From positions 1 through 6,315 of the forward strand of contig UQPD01000141.1 of the NCBI GenBank assembly GCA_900542795.1: 6,315 nt of DNA, read 5' to 3'. Below are positions 1 through 5,863 of this stretch, piece by piece. The notes under the pieces were generated by a model. The model was not told the origin of the DNA. It did no database searches and saw nothing but the letters and a program-made list of their open reading frames with translations. The stretch comes from an uncultured Prevotella sp. (lineage in GTDB: Bacteria > Bacteroidota > Bacteroidia > Bacteroidales > Bacteroidaceae). Position numbers and translations under genes: made by a program. Within the stretch, counting starts at the first letter, position 1. Every line of letters starts with the position of its first letter.

Positions 1-21
1 TCACATACCTGGCTACCATAT

Positions 22-53
22 ATCACCCCGAATGGGGTGAGGTTAGTGCATGA
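22..53. repeat. REP-like palindromic repeat, copy 1
   Basis: A perfect 7-bp inverted repeat (TCACCCC at 23-29, GGGGTGA at 34-40) encloses a 4-nt loop. It is followed by a tail, GGTTAGTGCATGA, which reappears in altered form at 129-141. Bases 31-53 match 119-141 at 19 of 23 positions, and all four differences are transitions. The form, a short palindrome with a conserved flank repeated in an intergenic region, resembles a dispersed intergenic repeat. Whether it recurs elsewhere in the genome cannot be seen here. Confidence 0.55.
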
Positions 54-105
54 AAAATTACCTGATAAAACTATCAAATCTCATGCAGAAAAAAATACGG
101 ATTTT

Positions 106-141
106 GAACACCCTACCTAATGGGGTGAGGCTGGCGCGTGA
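106..141. repeat. REP-like palindromic repeat, copy 2
   Basis: This is the second copy of the element at 22-53. The right arm AATGGGGTGAGG is identical to copy 1, while the tail differs by four transitions. The left arm is degenerate (CACCC, then TACCTAA), so the hairpin is weaker than in copy 1. The copies are in the same orientation, 88 bp apart. Confidence 0.5.
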
Positions 142-237
142 GTCGTGATTAATTCTTACTCATATAATCAGACACAGAATTTTACTGGTGAACCAAAAAA
201 TGTACCAAGTTATTTTTACATATTACTTACTTTTCCT

Positions 238-260
238 CGCGCGCGCGTTCCTATATATAT
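238..260. other. Alternating CG / TA dinucleotide tract
   Basis: Five CG dinucleotides in a row (238-247) are followed, after TTCC, by an alternating TA run (252-260). It is a local composition oddity: a CG-only stretch inside AT-rich intergenic DNA. Alternating purine-pyrimidine DNA of this kind can adopt unusual structures, but 10 bp is short and no function is shown. Confidence 0.5.
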
Positions 261-298
261 GTATTACCTATTCCTTGATATTCAATAGTATGTAATAC
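261..298. other. Imperfect hairpin downstream of the lipid kinase gene
   Basis: GTATTACCTATT (261-272) can pair with AATAG (284-288) and GTAATAC (292-298), giving a 12-bp stem with a 3-nt bulge (TAT) on one side and an 11-nt loop. It lies about 50 bp past the stop codon of the minus-strand lipid kinase gene, so it could act in 3'-end formation. No U-tract follows it in the minus direction, so it is not a standard intrinsic terminator. Confidence 0.35.
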
Positions 299-337
299 TT
301 AAAATTTTCCTTGAAATTCAATAGTATGTAATACTTA
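271..337. repeat. 31-bp direct duplication
   Basis: The 31 bp at 271-301 recur at 307-337 with one difference (T at 279, A at 315). Five bases separate the copies, so the period is 36 bp. Each copy holds the nested palindrome GTATGTAATAC, and copy 2 also has TTGAAATTCAA. The near identity suggests a recent tandem duplication or slippage event just downstream of the lipid kinase gene. Confidence 0.85.
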
Positions 338-364
338 ATACTTATTACTTAATACTTAATGCTT
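330..364. repeat. Tandem heptamer array, five units
   Basis: Five consecutive 7-bp units read AATACTT, AATACTT, ATTACTT, AATACTT, AATGCTT. On the minus strand they form the last codons of the lipid kinase (encoding the C-terminal ALSIK and the TAA stop) and continue past it. Because 7 is not a multiple of 3, gain or loss of a unit within the coding part would alter the extreme C-terminus. The first unit overlaps the end of the second 31-bp repeat copy. Confidence 0.75.
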
Positions 365-1289
365 GTGGTATTAAGAAGTCAATTTCTTCTTGCATAATTT
401 CGATGTCAGCAGTTTGGGCATTAGCGTGATACACACGTCCATCCAAACTGATAGGAGCGTGCGAGAGTTTGCTGAACTTAATGTGTTTGGTTCGCCACAC
501 CTGTATGCCCCTGTGACTGAGGAAACGCCCCGTAAAGAGTAACCATAGTCCATGGAAAATTTGGAAAATGGCAGGCTTCGACACTAAAGTAACATCCAAC
601 AAACCATTATAAGGCACAGCACTCGGTGTTTGACCGTAACCATGTGCAGAACCCACACAAATGCTCATGGCATTTTGCTGAATGTTTTCGCCACTCATGC
701 TAAAAGCGAAATTAAAGTTCATGCGTTGAAACAATAACAAGAGGGCCGACATAAAGTAGGAAAGACTCTTGAAACCCAACAAACTGCTCGTTTTACGACG
801 CAAGTTCGTGATGGCAGAGCCAACGCCCATGTTTACGCAATTCAAAAAATAAAGTTTTTCTTCACCTCCATCAGTTTTCCCAATGCGGAGCGTACCCACA
901 TCTACCTTGCGCTTGTTTTGGAAGACCAAAGCATCAATGGTAGCTTTGTAATTGTCGTGATGCAATCCCCAATACTTGGCAAAGTCATTGCCAAAACCAT
1001 TGGGAATGACACCCAACACAGGATGTTTCCCCTCAGGCAAAGGGGTATTCATTATGCCACAAAGCGCATGGTTGAGGGCAGAGTCGCCACCAACTACTAC
1101 AATAGTGCCAAAGCCAGAACGTGTGAGCATAGATGCCAAGCGTTCAACAGAGCCTACGCCCTCGCTTTGCACATACTCAAAATTTACGCCCTTCTCTTGC
1201 AAATAGGCTTTAATGTTCTTCCAGCGTTTGTGTGTACGCGTTGAACCTTCTTTGGGGCAATAAATCACAGCCCATGAGTTTGCTGGCAT
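345..1289 (-). CDS. YegS/DgkB-type diacylglycerol/lipid kinase family protein
   Basis: This 314-residue protein has the size and layout of bacterial soluble lipid kinases (DAGK catalytic domain), which transfer phosphate from a nucleotide to diacylglycerol or a related lipid at the inner membrane face. The nucleotide-binding part is visible as VVVGGDSALN (residues about 64-73) and PNGFGNDFAK (96-105), corresponding to the family motifs GGDGTxN and GTGNDFAR. The C-terminal beta domain follows, with PYNGLLDVTLV near 226-236 and SLDGRVYH near 281-288. Several positions depart from the usual motifs: GGDS instead of GGDG, NGLLD instead of DGLLD, and DGR instead of DGE. The protein may therefore be a divergent paralogue; exact substrate unknown. 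The ATG at 1287-1289 fits the family N-terminus. The gene starts 51 bp after miaA on the same strand and may share its transcript. Its last codons lie in a 7-bp tandem array. Confidence 0.85.
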   Translation of the reverse strand: MPANSWAVIYCPKEGSTRTHKRWKNIKAYLQEKGVNFEYVQSEGVGSVERLASMLTRSGFGTIVVVGGDSALNHALCGIMNTPLPEGKHPVLGVIPNGFGNDFAKYWGLHHDNYKATIDALVFQNKRKVDVGTLRIGKTDGGEEKLYFLNCVNMGVGSAITNLRRKTSSLLGFKSLSYFMSALLLLFQRMNFNFAFSMSGENIQQNAMSICVGSAHGYGQTPSAVPYNGLLDVTLVSKPAIFQIFHGLWLLFTGRFLSHRGIQVWRTKHIKFSKLSHAPISLDGRVYHANAQTADIEIMQEEIDFLIPQALSIK

Positions 1290-1340
1290 AATAATGTGGT
1301 GTTTTTTGTAAATTCAAAGAGTGTTAGTTGCGAAAGCACC

Positions 1341-2252
1341 CTAAATAGAGTGTGTGGCAGCTTCAATAGCTGTAGCCGAAACCTCCTCAGGTTTCATCCA
1401 ATGAATATTGATGCCACGTCGTTCCATGCCACGGAACCAAGTCATTTGTCGTTTGGCAAACTGATGAATGGCAATTTCAAGTTGGCGGAACATCTCCTCG
1501 TAACTCATTTTGCCAATGGCATAGAGCGTAAGGAACTTATACTCCAATCCATAATAAATTAAGTCGTCGGCAGGGATTCCTTCAGCCAACAAACGTTTCA
1601 CCTCGTCAACCATGCCATTGTCAAGACGCTGTTTGAGTCGGGCAGAAATGCGTTGGCGACGTGTTTCGCGGTCCACATCTATACCTATAACATAAGAGGT
1701 TAGGGTAGGGAAGGGACGATCGTCGATGGGTGTATGTTTGTAATATTCGGCAATCTCAATAGCGCGAATCGCTCTTTGTGCCGAATCAACGTCAGTGGTA
1801 TTGTGCAGTGTTTTATATTGGCTCAGAATATGCGTAAGTTCTGCTAAAGACTTACCGCTAAGATTTTCGCGCAATTCAGGGTTTTGCGGAACAGGCGAAA
1901 GTCGATAACTGCGTAGTACACTCTCTAAATAAAGTCCTGTACCTCCACACACAATCACCTTTTTGCCTCGTGAGCGGATATCGTTATATGCTTGCAAAAA
2001 ATCTTTTTGATATTCGTAAACATTATATTTTGTTCCCGGTTCAGCAATGTCAATAAGGTGGTAAGGAATGTTTTTACCATTGATGCAATAGTCCTCAAGG
2101 TCCTTTCCGGTGCCCAAGTCCATGCGTCTGTACACCTGTCGGCTATCGGCGCTAATAATTTCAGCGTCGATTTCAGCAGCCAATTTTACAGCCACACCCG
2201 TTTTGCCAGATGCGGTAGGTCCGAGAATAGTAATAAAATCCGTTGTAGGCAT
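1341..2252 (-). CDS. miaA: tRNA dimethylallyltransferase (tRNA isopentenyltransferase)
   Basis: MiaA adds a dimethylallyl group from DMAPP to N6 of adenosine 37 in tRNAs reading UNN codons, a step that supports decoding fidelity. With the start chosen here the protein has 303 residues, normal for the family. Visible motifs are the P-loop GPTASGKT (11-18), the substrate-binding DSRQVYR segment (36-42), CGGTGLYL (102-109), IRAIEIAEYY (162-171), GLEYKFL (235-241) and FAKRQMTWFR (265-274). The open frame extends 12 codons further upstream to an ATG at 2286-2288, but that ATG falls in the loop of the gap terminator and the extension adds residues before the usual N-terminus, so the ATG at 2250-2252 is preferred. 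The region after DSRQ (RMDLGTGKDLEDY, then IPYHLIDI) differs from the classic GTAKP/PHHLID form and recalls the second MiaA type of Bacteroidota; this subtype call is from memory. The lipid kinase gene follows after 51 bp. Confidence 0.93.
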   Translation of the reverse strand: MPTTDFITILGPTASGKTGVAVKLAAEIDAEIISADSRQVYRRMDLGTGKDLEDYCINGKNIPYHLIDIAEPGTKYNVYEYQKDFLQAYNDIRSRGKKVIVCGGTGLYLESVLRSYRLSPVPQNPELRENLSGKSLAELTHILSQYKTLHNTTDVDSAQRAIRAIEIAEYYKHTPIDDRPFPTLTSYVIGIDVDRETRRQRISARLKQRLDNGMVDEVKRLLAEGIPADDLIYYGLEYKFLTLYAIGKMSYEEMFRQLEIAIHQFAKRQMTWFRGMERRGINIHWMKPEEVSATAIEAATHSI

Positions 2253-2262
2253 AAAGAAAATT

Positions 2263-2306
2263 ATTAAAAAAGCCGCTGCAATACGCATAGGGTATTACAG
2301 CGGCTT
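2263..2306 (-). terminator. Rho-independent terminator of gap
   Basis: A 15-bp stem with 14 of 15 positions paired (2270-2284 with 2292-2306) encloses a 7-nt loop. Read on the minus strand, it is followed by a U-run (A on plus, 2266-2271) and more U-rich sequence. It begins 33 bp past the gap stop codon and ends about 10 nt before the preferred miaA start, so it separates gap from miaA transcription. Confidence 0.9.
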
Positions 2307-2339
2307 AGTGTTCAATAATGCTTGAACTTAGCTAATTAA

Positions 2340-3350
2340 TTAGCCGTTTACCTTAGCCATGTGAGCGATGAGTTCGAGCACCTTGTTAGAGTAACCGATC
2401 TCGTTGTCATACCAGCTGATAACCTTTACGAAAGTATCAGTGAGGTAAACACCTGCGTTAGCGTCGAAGATAGAAGTGTTAGTGCAGCCGAGGAAGTCGC
2501 TAGAAACAACAGCGTCTTCAGTGTAGCCGAGTACACCCTTCAATTCGCCTTCAGAAGCTTCCTTCATAGCAGCGCAGATAGCTTCCTTAGTAGCGGGCTT
2601 AGCCAAGTTAGCAGTCAAGTCAACTACAGAAACGTCCAAAGTTGGAACACGCATAGAGATACCAGTCAACTTACCGTTGAGTTCGGGGATAACCTTACCT
2701 ACAGCCTTAGCAGCACCAGTAGTAGAAGGGATGATGTTGCCAGAAGCAGCACGGCCACCGCGCCAGTCCTTCAAAGAGGGACCATCAACAGTCTTCTGAG
2801 TAGCAGTAGTAGAGTGAACGGTAGTCATCAAACCGTTTACGATGCCGAACTTGTCGTTCAAAACCTTAGCGATAGGAGCCAAGCAGTTAGTTGTACAAGA
2901 AGCGTTAGAAACGAACTGAGTACCCTTTACGTACTTGTCGAAGTTTACACCGCATACGAACATAGGAGTGTCGTCCTTTGAAGGAGCTGACATAACTACG
3001 TACTTAGCACCAGCTTGGATGTGAGCCTGAGCCTTTTCCTTAGTGAGGAAGAGACCTGTAGATTCAACTACATACTCAGCACCAACAGCGTCCCACTTAA
3101 GGTCAGCCGGGTTGCGTTCAGCAGTTACACGGATGTGGTTGCCGTTTACGATGAGCTCGCTCTTCTCTACGTCAGCCTCAATAGTGCCCTGGAATGCACC
3201 GTGCATAGTGTCGTACTTGAGCATGTATGCCAAGTAATCTACGGGGCAAAGGTCATTGATACCTACAATCTGGATGTCGTTGCGAGTCTGAGCTGCGCGG
3301 AATACGAAACGGCCGATACGACCGAAACCGTTAATACCTACTTTAATCAT
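2340..3350 (-). CDS. gap: Type I glyceraldehyde-3-phosphate dehydrogenase (NAD-dependent)
   Basis: This glycolytic enzyme oxidises and phosphorylates glyceraldehyde-3-phosphate to 1,3-bisphosphoglycerate in the cytoplasm. The 336-residue length is standard. The Rossmann motif GINGFGRIGR is at 5-14. INDL at 31-34 places an Asp at 33, as expected for NAD rather than NADP use. The catalytic segment SNASCTTNCLAP is at 148-159, with the nucleophile Cys152, and the partner His179 is in TTVHS. The downstream WRGGRAASGNIIPSTTGAAKAVGKV block (from Trp196) is also classic. The repetitive, restricted codon choice is what one expects of a highly expressed gene, and it leaves long open shadow frames on the opposite strand. 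Transcription probably starts near 3468 from the TACTTTTG box, giving a leader of about 118 nt, and ends at the terminator at 2263-2306, so the gene looks monocistronic. Confidence 0.98.
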   Translation of the reverse strand: MIKVGINGFGRIGRFVFRAAQTRNDIQIVGINDLCPVDYLAYMLKYDTMHGAFQGTIEADVEKSELIVNGNHIRVTAERNPADLKWDAVGAEYVVESTGLFLTKEKAQAHIQAGAKYVVMSAPSKDDTPMFVCGVNFDKYVKGTQFVSNASCTTNCLAPIAKVLNDKFGIVNGLMTTVHSTTATQKTVDGPSLKDWRGGRAASGNIIPSTTGAAKAVGKVIPELNGKLTGISMRVPTLDVSVVDLTANLAKPATKEAICAAMKEASEGELKGVLGYTEDAVVSSDFLGCTNTSIFDANAGVYLTDTFVKVISWYDNEIGYSNKVLELIAHMAKVNG

Positions 3351-3474
3351 GATTTTAAAAAAGTTATGAATTAACTATTTAAGTGGTTAATATTCAGTGA
3401 GTTATCTCAATGTGGAGTGCGAATTTCGGTGGTTTTGCTTTCAAGACATTGCCACTTTTCTCCGTTTTCCACCG

Positions 3475-3482
3475 CAAAAGTA
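3475..3482 (-). promoter_or_regulatory. Putative gap promoter, -7 box TACTTTTG
   Basis: On the minus strand these bases read TACTTTTG, an exact match to the TAnnTTTG -7 consensus of the Bacteroidota primary sigma factor. A clear TTTG -33 element at the expected distance is not seen. Transcription would begin at about 3468, leaving a leader of about 118 nt before the gap ATG. Confidence 0.6.
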
Positions 3483-3494
3483 CAAAAACCTTTT

Positions 3495-3502
3495 TATTTT
3501 TG
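3495..3502 (+). promoter_or_regulatory. Putative mscL promoter, -7 box TATTTTTG
   Basis: TATTTTTG matches the Bacteroidota -7 consensus TAnnTTTG exactly and lies 31 bp before the mscL ATG, giving a short A-rich leader of about 25 nt. The -33 position has only a poor match. The box is 12 bp from the divergent gap -7 box. Confidence 0.55.
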
Positions 3503-3533
3503 CACTAAGTTTATTGATTAAATTTTCAAAAAT

Positions 3534-3959
3534 ATGAAAAGTTCCTTCATTCAAGAGTTTAAAGAGTTCGCCGTAAAGGGTAATGCCATTGATATGGCGG
3601 TGGGTGTTATTATAGGTGGAGCTTTCGGAAAAATAGTATCGTCGATAGTTAACGACCTTATTATGCCACCTATTGGTTGGCTTATTGGTGGTATTGACTT
3701 TAAGGACTTAAAGTATAAGTTGCCTGTCAATCCGCTTAACGAAGGTGGCGAGCCTGTAAGCATTGCTTATGGCAATTTTTTGCAGACCTGTCTTGACTTT
3801 CTCATCATTGCCTTCTGTGTTTTTATGCTTGTACGCCTTATTATGAAGCTTTCGCGTAAAAAGAAACAAGAGCCTGCAAAGCCTGCTGCACCAGCTGAGC
3901 CTTCGGAGGAGGTTAAACTCTTGCGCGAAATTCGCGATGCTTTAAAGAAAGATGCGTAA
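3534..3959 (+). CDS. mscL: Large-conductance mechanosensitive channel
   Basis: MscL forms a homopentameric inner-membrane pore that opens under membrane tension and releases solutes during hypo-osmotic shock. The 141-residue protein is of usual length. The amphipathic N-terminal helix (FIQEFKEFAVKGN, 5-17) leads into TM1 with the family signature DMAVGVIIGGAFGKIVSSIV (20-39), then DLIMPPIGWLIGGIDF (41-56). A periplasmic loop of about 25 residues follows, then TM2 at about 80-104 (ending near MLVRLIMK), a basic cluster (RKKKQ), a Pro/Ala-rich linker (114-123) and the cytoplasmic helix SEEVKLLREIRDAL (124-137). No Shine-Dalgarno is seen; the leader is A/T-rich (TTTTCAAAAAT before ATG), as is common in Bacteroidota. 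The gene is divergent from gap. The left end of the insertion sequence lies 34 bp past its stop codon, so the insertion does not damage the reading frame. Confidence 0.97.
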   Translation: MKSSFIQEFKEFAVKGNAIDMAVGVIIGGAFGKIVSSIVNDLIMPPIGWLIGGIDFKDLKYKLPVNPLNEGGEPVSIAYGNFLQTCLDFLIIAFCVFMLVRLIMKLSRKKKQEPAKPAAPAEPSEEVKLLREIRDALKKDA

Positions 3960-4181
3960 CACTTATTAAGTGGGTGTTCAAAATGGGGTTTAAATATGAA
4001 TTCACTTGTAAAAGTGGTCTAATTTGATTAAACATAGACCTCTGTCTGATATTGTAATCCAGTATTGGTCGTTAACTATCGAATCAGTCATGTGGCAGAA
4101 ATAGACCTTAATGTTCGATATGGACGCACACAGACTGATATATATCCCATTTTATGGGGTAAATGTGGCCTTTGATACATT
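3960..4181. other. Intergenic segment from the mscL stop to the transposase stop
   Basis: The segment contains no credible gene. A short stem, CACTT-ATT-AAGTG (3960-3972), directly follows the mscL stop but is weak and lacks a T-run. The insertion-sequence left end is placed at about 3994. Bases 4016-4181 are its non-coding left part, including a small hairpin at 4144-4160 (CCCAT-TTT-ATGGG core) located 21 bp past the transposase stop on the minus strand. Confidence 0.6.
3994..4015 (+). repeat. Proposed left terminal inverted repeat of the IS
   Basis: Bases 3994-4015 pair with the reverse complement of 5842-5863 at 17 of 22 positions; the core is TTCACTT then AAAAGT. No better outer match was found by eye. 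The outermost base is uncertain. Confidence 0.5.
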
Positions 4182-5729
4182 TTATACTCTCTGGAGAGCC
4201 ATTTCGAGGTCAAACAGTAGAAGTCGGCGCACATTAATCCATGCACAACGTGCAAGTGCCTGCATTTTGTGCTTGATAAGTCCGCGGTATTTTGTCTTGT
4301 TGTTCCTCGTGTGGAAGCAGTATTGGAGGATAGTTGCCTCGACGTTGTTTCGTTTCTTGCGCTTCTCAAATGGAACTGACTCTACTTCCTTCTTGGTCTG
4401 AGCCTTGTCAATCTGTTCCTTACCGAAGTACCTCCAGGTATTCTTGCCTTTCTTATTGATGACGGAAATCTTCCATTTGTCGTTCTTGACAAGTATGGCG
4501 TTAATGACCTCACCAGTATGCTTGTCGGTAACTTCAAGTGTTGTGTCATCAGTCTGCTCAAGGTCAAGGCGTGAGGGTTTGCCTTGTAAACCGCCTGTAA
4601 TAAGGTCAATGTCTTGCTTGTCGGCAAACTTGCGGTTATCCTCGCTTTGGTAAGCACCATCGCAATACAGGGTATCAACCTTGTTGCCTGTCACGTATTC
4701 CGTGCCTTTCACACCAGACTCCACATAAGTATTGTCGGCTGTTGTAGCACCTTTCACTTCAACATCTGTAATAAGGTTAGGCTTGTTCTCTTCGTCACAT
4801 GTTTCCGTGATGTTGGTGCTGAAGCCCTTTGCTTTCTTGCCAGCCTTACTGCGGTAATGGGCATCGGGGTCATTGGGGTTCTGTACGCTTTTAGCACTGA
4901 CAAGTTTCTTGTCACGTACTGTAACCGTACCATCCTCTGCCTTATCGTACTGCTCGTTAAATACACGTGAAAGCAAAGGCTTGCTGTCTTCGGGTAAATG
5001 TGTCAGTATATAGTCGATGACGATGCCAAGTGTCAGCAGAAGCTTTTCCATTGTCTCGCTATCCGTACGATAGACGGTCTTCTGGGCATCCTCCTCGTAG
5101 AAATCAATAGCCTGTTGGTGTATAAGCTGATCTTCAATACTTTCTATTTCATACTTGCTTACTTGCTGCATTAGAGCCTCATGAATAATCTCATAACGTG
5201 AAAACCAGGCGATGTTGCTTGATATAAGTTTGCTGTCCATGCGGACGGCTTTGCCTGAGATGCGGTATTCAAGAGCCTGCTTGCGAGTGATGCCCTTGAA
5301 GCATTTGTCAAACAAGTCAACACCTGTCTTCTCCTGATACTTTGTCATATTACGGCGCAGGGTATAGTAGGAGTCTATGGAAGGACGTTGCTCGTCAAGT
5401 TTAACCAAGCCAAGTGCACTACGATAAAGCATGTTGAAGCAACAGTTCTCATACAAGGTCTCGTCACTGCAGCCACATCATTCTTTAAGAATACTCATTG
5501 CGATGAGAATGCGTATGGGGGCATTGGGACGGCCATCCCTGCCATCCTCACGTTTCTCTGCAAATAACGGACGAAAGATCTCTTCGTCGATGTTGCATGT
5601 AACTTCGCGGTAGAATTTGTCGTGTCAGGCTGCAGGGTTGTCATACTTACGGCTTTCACGCTTGCACATCAGACCAGATGGCGAGGAGAAGAGGTCAAGT
5701 TGCTTGGTTGTCGTACTTTTCTTGAACAT
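4182..5729 (-). pseudogene. IS1182-like transposase with two in-frame TGA codons
   Basis: Read from the ATG at 5727-5729 the frame is continuous for 515 codons to the TAA at 4182-4184, except for TGA at 5625-5627 (codon 35) and 5478-5480 (codon 84). There is no frameshift. The N-terminal part (MFKKSTTTKQLDLFSSPSG, then RPLFAEKREDGRDGRPNAP and IRILIAMSILKE) is the DUF772/InsH-type domain. The catalytic triad is visible as MDSK (Asp165), YCDGAY (Asp357) and RNNVEATI (Glu464), and the C-terminal WINVRRLLLF block is intact. The context of both stops (NPAA-stop-H and ILKE-stop-CGCSDE) indicates Trp in the parent, so each is a TGG to TGA change. The other four Trp codons (175, 419, 432, 497) should be ordinary TGG; the one at 419 was checked. 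The longest stop-free part begins at 5456 (TTG) and would lack most of the N-terminal domain. Readthrough is possible but unproven. Confidence 0.85.
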
Positions 5730-5747
5730 TGCTTAGTGCTTTGAATT

Positions 5748-5776
5748 CAAGTATAAAGTTACGATTTTTTTCCAAA
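5748..5776 (-). promoter_or_regulatory. Possible transposase promoter
   Basis: On the minus strand TTTG (5773-5776) is followed after 17 bp by TATACTTG (5748-5755), which matches the Bacteroidota -7 consensus TAnnTTTG at all but one position. The spacing is a little shorter than the usual 19-21 bp. Transcription would begin just upstream of the ATG at 5729. Confidence 0.35.
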
Positions 5777-5841
5777 CGACAAAATATCAAAGAGCAATAC
5801 AGTATTAAACTAACGTAATATTAATTAGGTCGGCTCTGCTG

Positions 5842-5863
5842 ACTTTTTTAAGTGGACTCATGT
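5842..5863 (-). repeat. Proposed right terminal inverted repeat of the IS
   Basis: This is the counterpart of the repeat at 3994-4015, matching at 17 of 22 positions in inverted orientation. Just inside it, bases 5832-5841 have no partner at the left end, after which similarity resumes, suggesting a small insertion here or a deletion at the left end. Confidence 0.5.

Larger units (their letters stand above)
1..344. other. Gene-free, repeat-rich left end
   Basis: No credible coding region is seen here on either strand. The stretch holds two related GGGGTGAGG-type repeats (22-53 and 106-141), a (CG)5 tract at 238-247 followed by a TA-alternating tract at 252-260, a 31-bp direct duplication (271-301 and 307-337), and the beginning of a 7-bp tandem array (330-364) that crosses into the 3' end of the lipid kinase gene. 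The remaining sequence is AT-rich without recognisable sites. It lies downstream of the minus-strand kinase gene, so it would form that gene's 3' region. Confidence 0.75.
3994..5863 (-). mobile_element. IS1182-like insertion sequence, probably inactive
   Basis: An element of about 1.87 kb carries a single transposase gene of the DDE type with the domain order of the IS1182 family. The ends are proposed from an imperfect inverted repeat: 3994-4015 matches the reverse complement of 5842-5863 at 17 of 22 positions. After a 10-nt gap on the right side, a further short match follows (GGTCTAATT against GACCTAATT). The length fits the family. No target duplication is evident, so the exact boundaries carry an error of a few bases. 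The transposase frame has two stops, so this copy is probably not autonomous. Confidence 0.7.

Noticed and set aside
1..344. A CRISPR array in the left-end repeats
   Set aside because: There are only two copies of each repeat, the 31-bp copies are 5 bp apart with no spacer of usual size, and no cas gene is present.
2253..2288. N-terminal extension of MiaA starting at the ATG at 2286-2288
   Set aside because: The ATG lies in the loop of the gap terminator and the 12 extra residues precede the normal family N-terminus. The ATG at 2250-2252 places the P-loop at the usual position.
2361..2981. A 206-codon open frame on the plus strand opposite gap
   Set aside because: It lies wholly within the certain gap gene on the other strand, its Ser/Val-rich composition is typical of antisense frames of codon-biased genes, and it has no recognisable motif.
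4182..5729. Genome-wide reassignment of UGA to Trp
   Set aside because: Trp is encoded by TGG where checked in mscL and miaA and at transposase codon 419, so only this IS gene contains in-frame TGA; decay explains it more simply.
4167..5791. CTTTGATA near 4170 and its inverted copy near 5784-5791 as the IS terminal repeats
   Set aside because: Only about 8 bp match. The pair at 3994-4015 and 5842-5863 is longer and lies outside it, giving a length that fits the family better.
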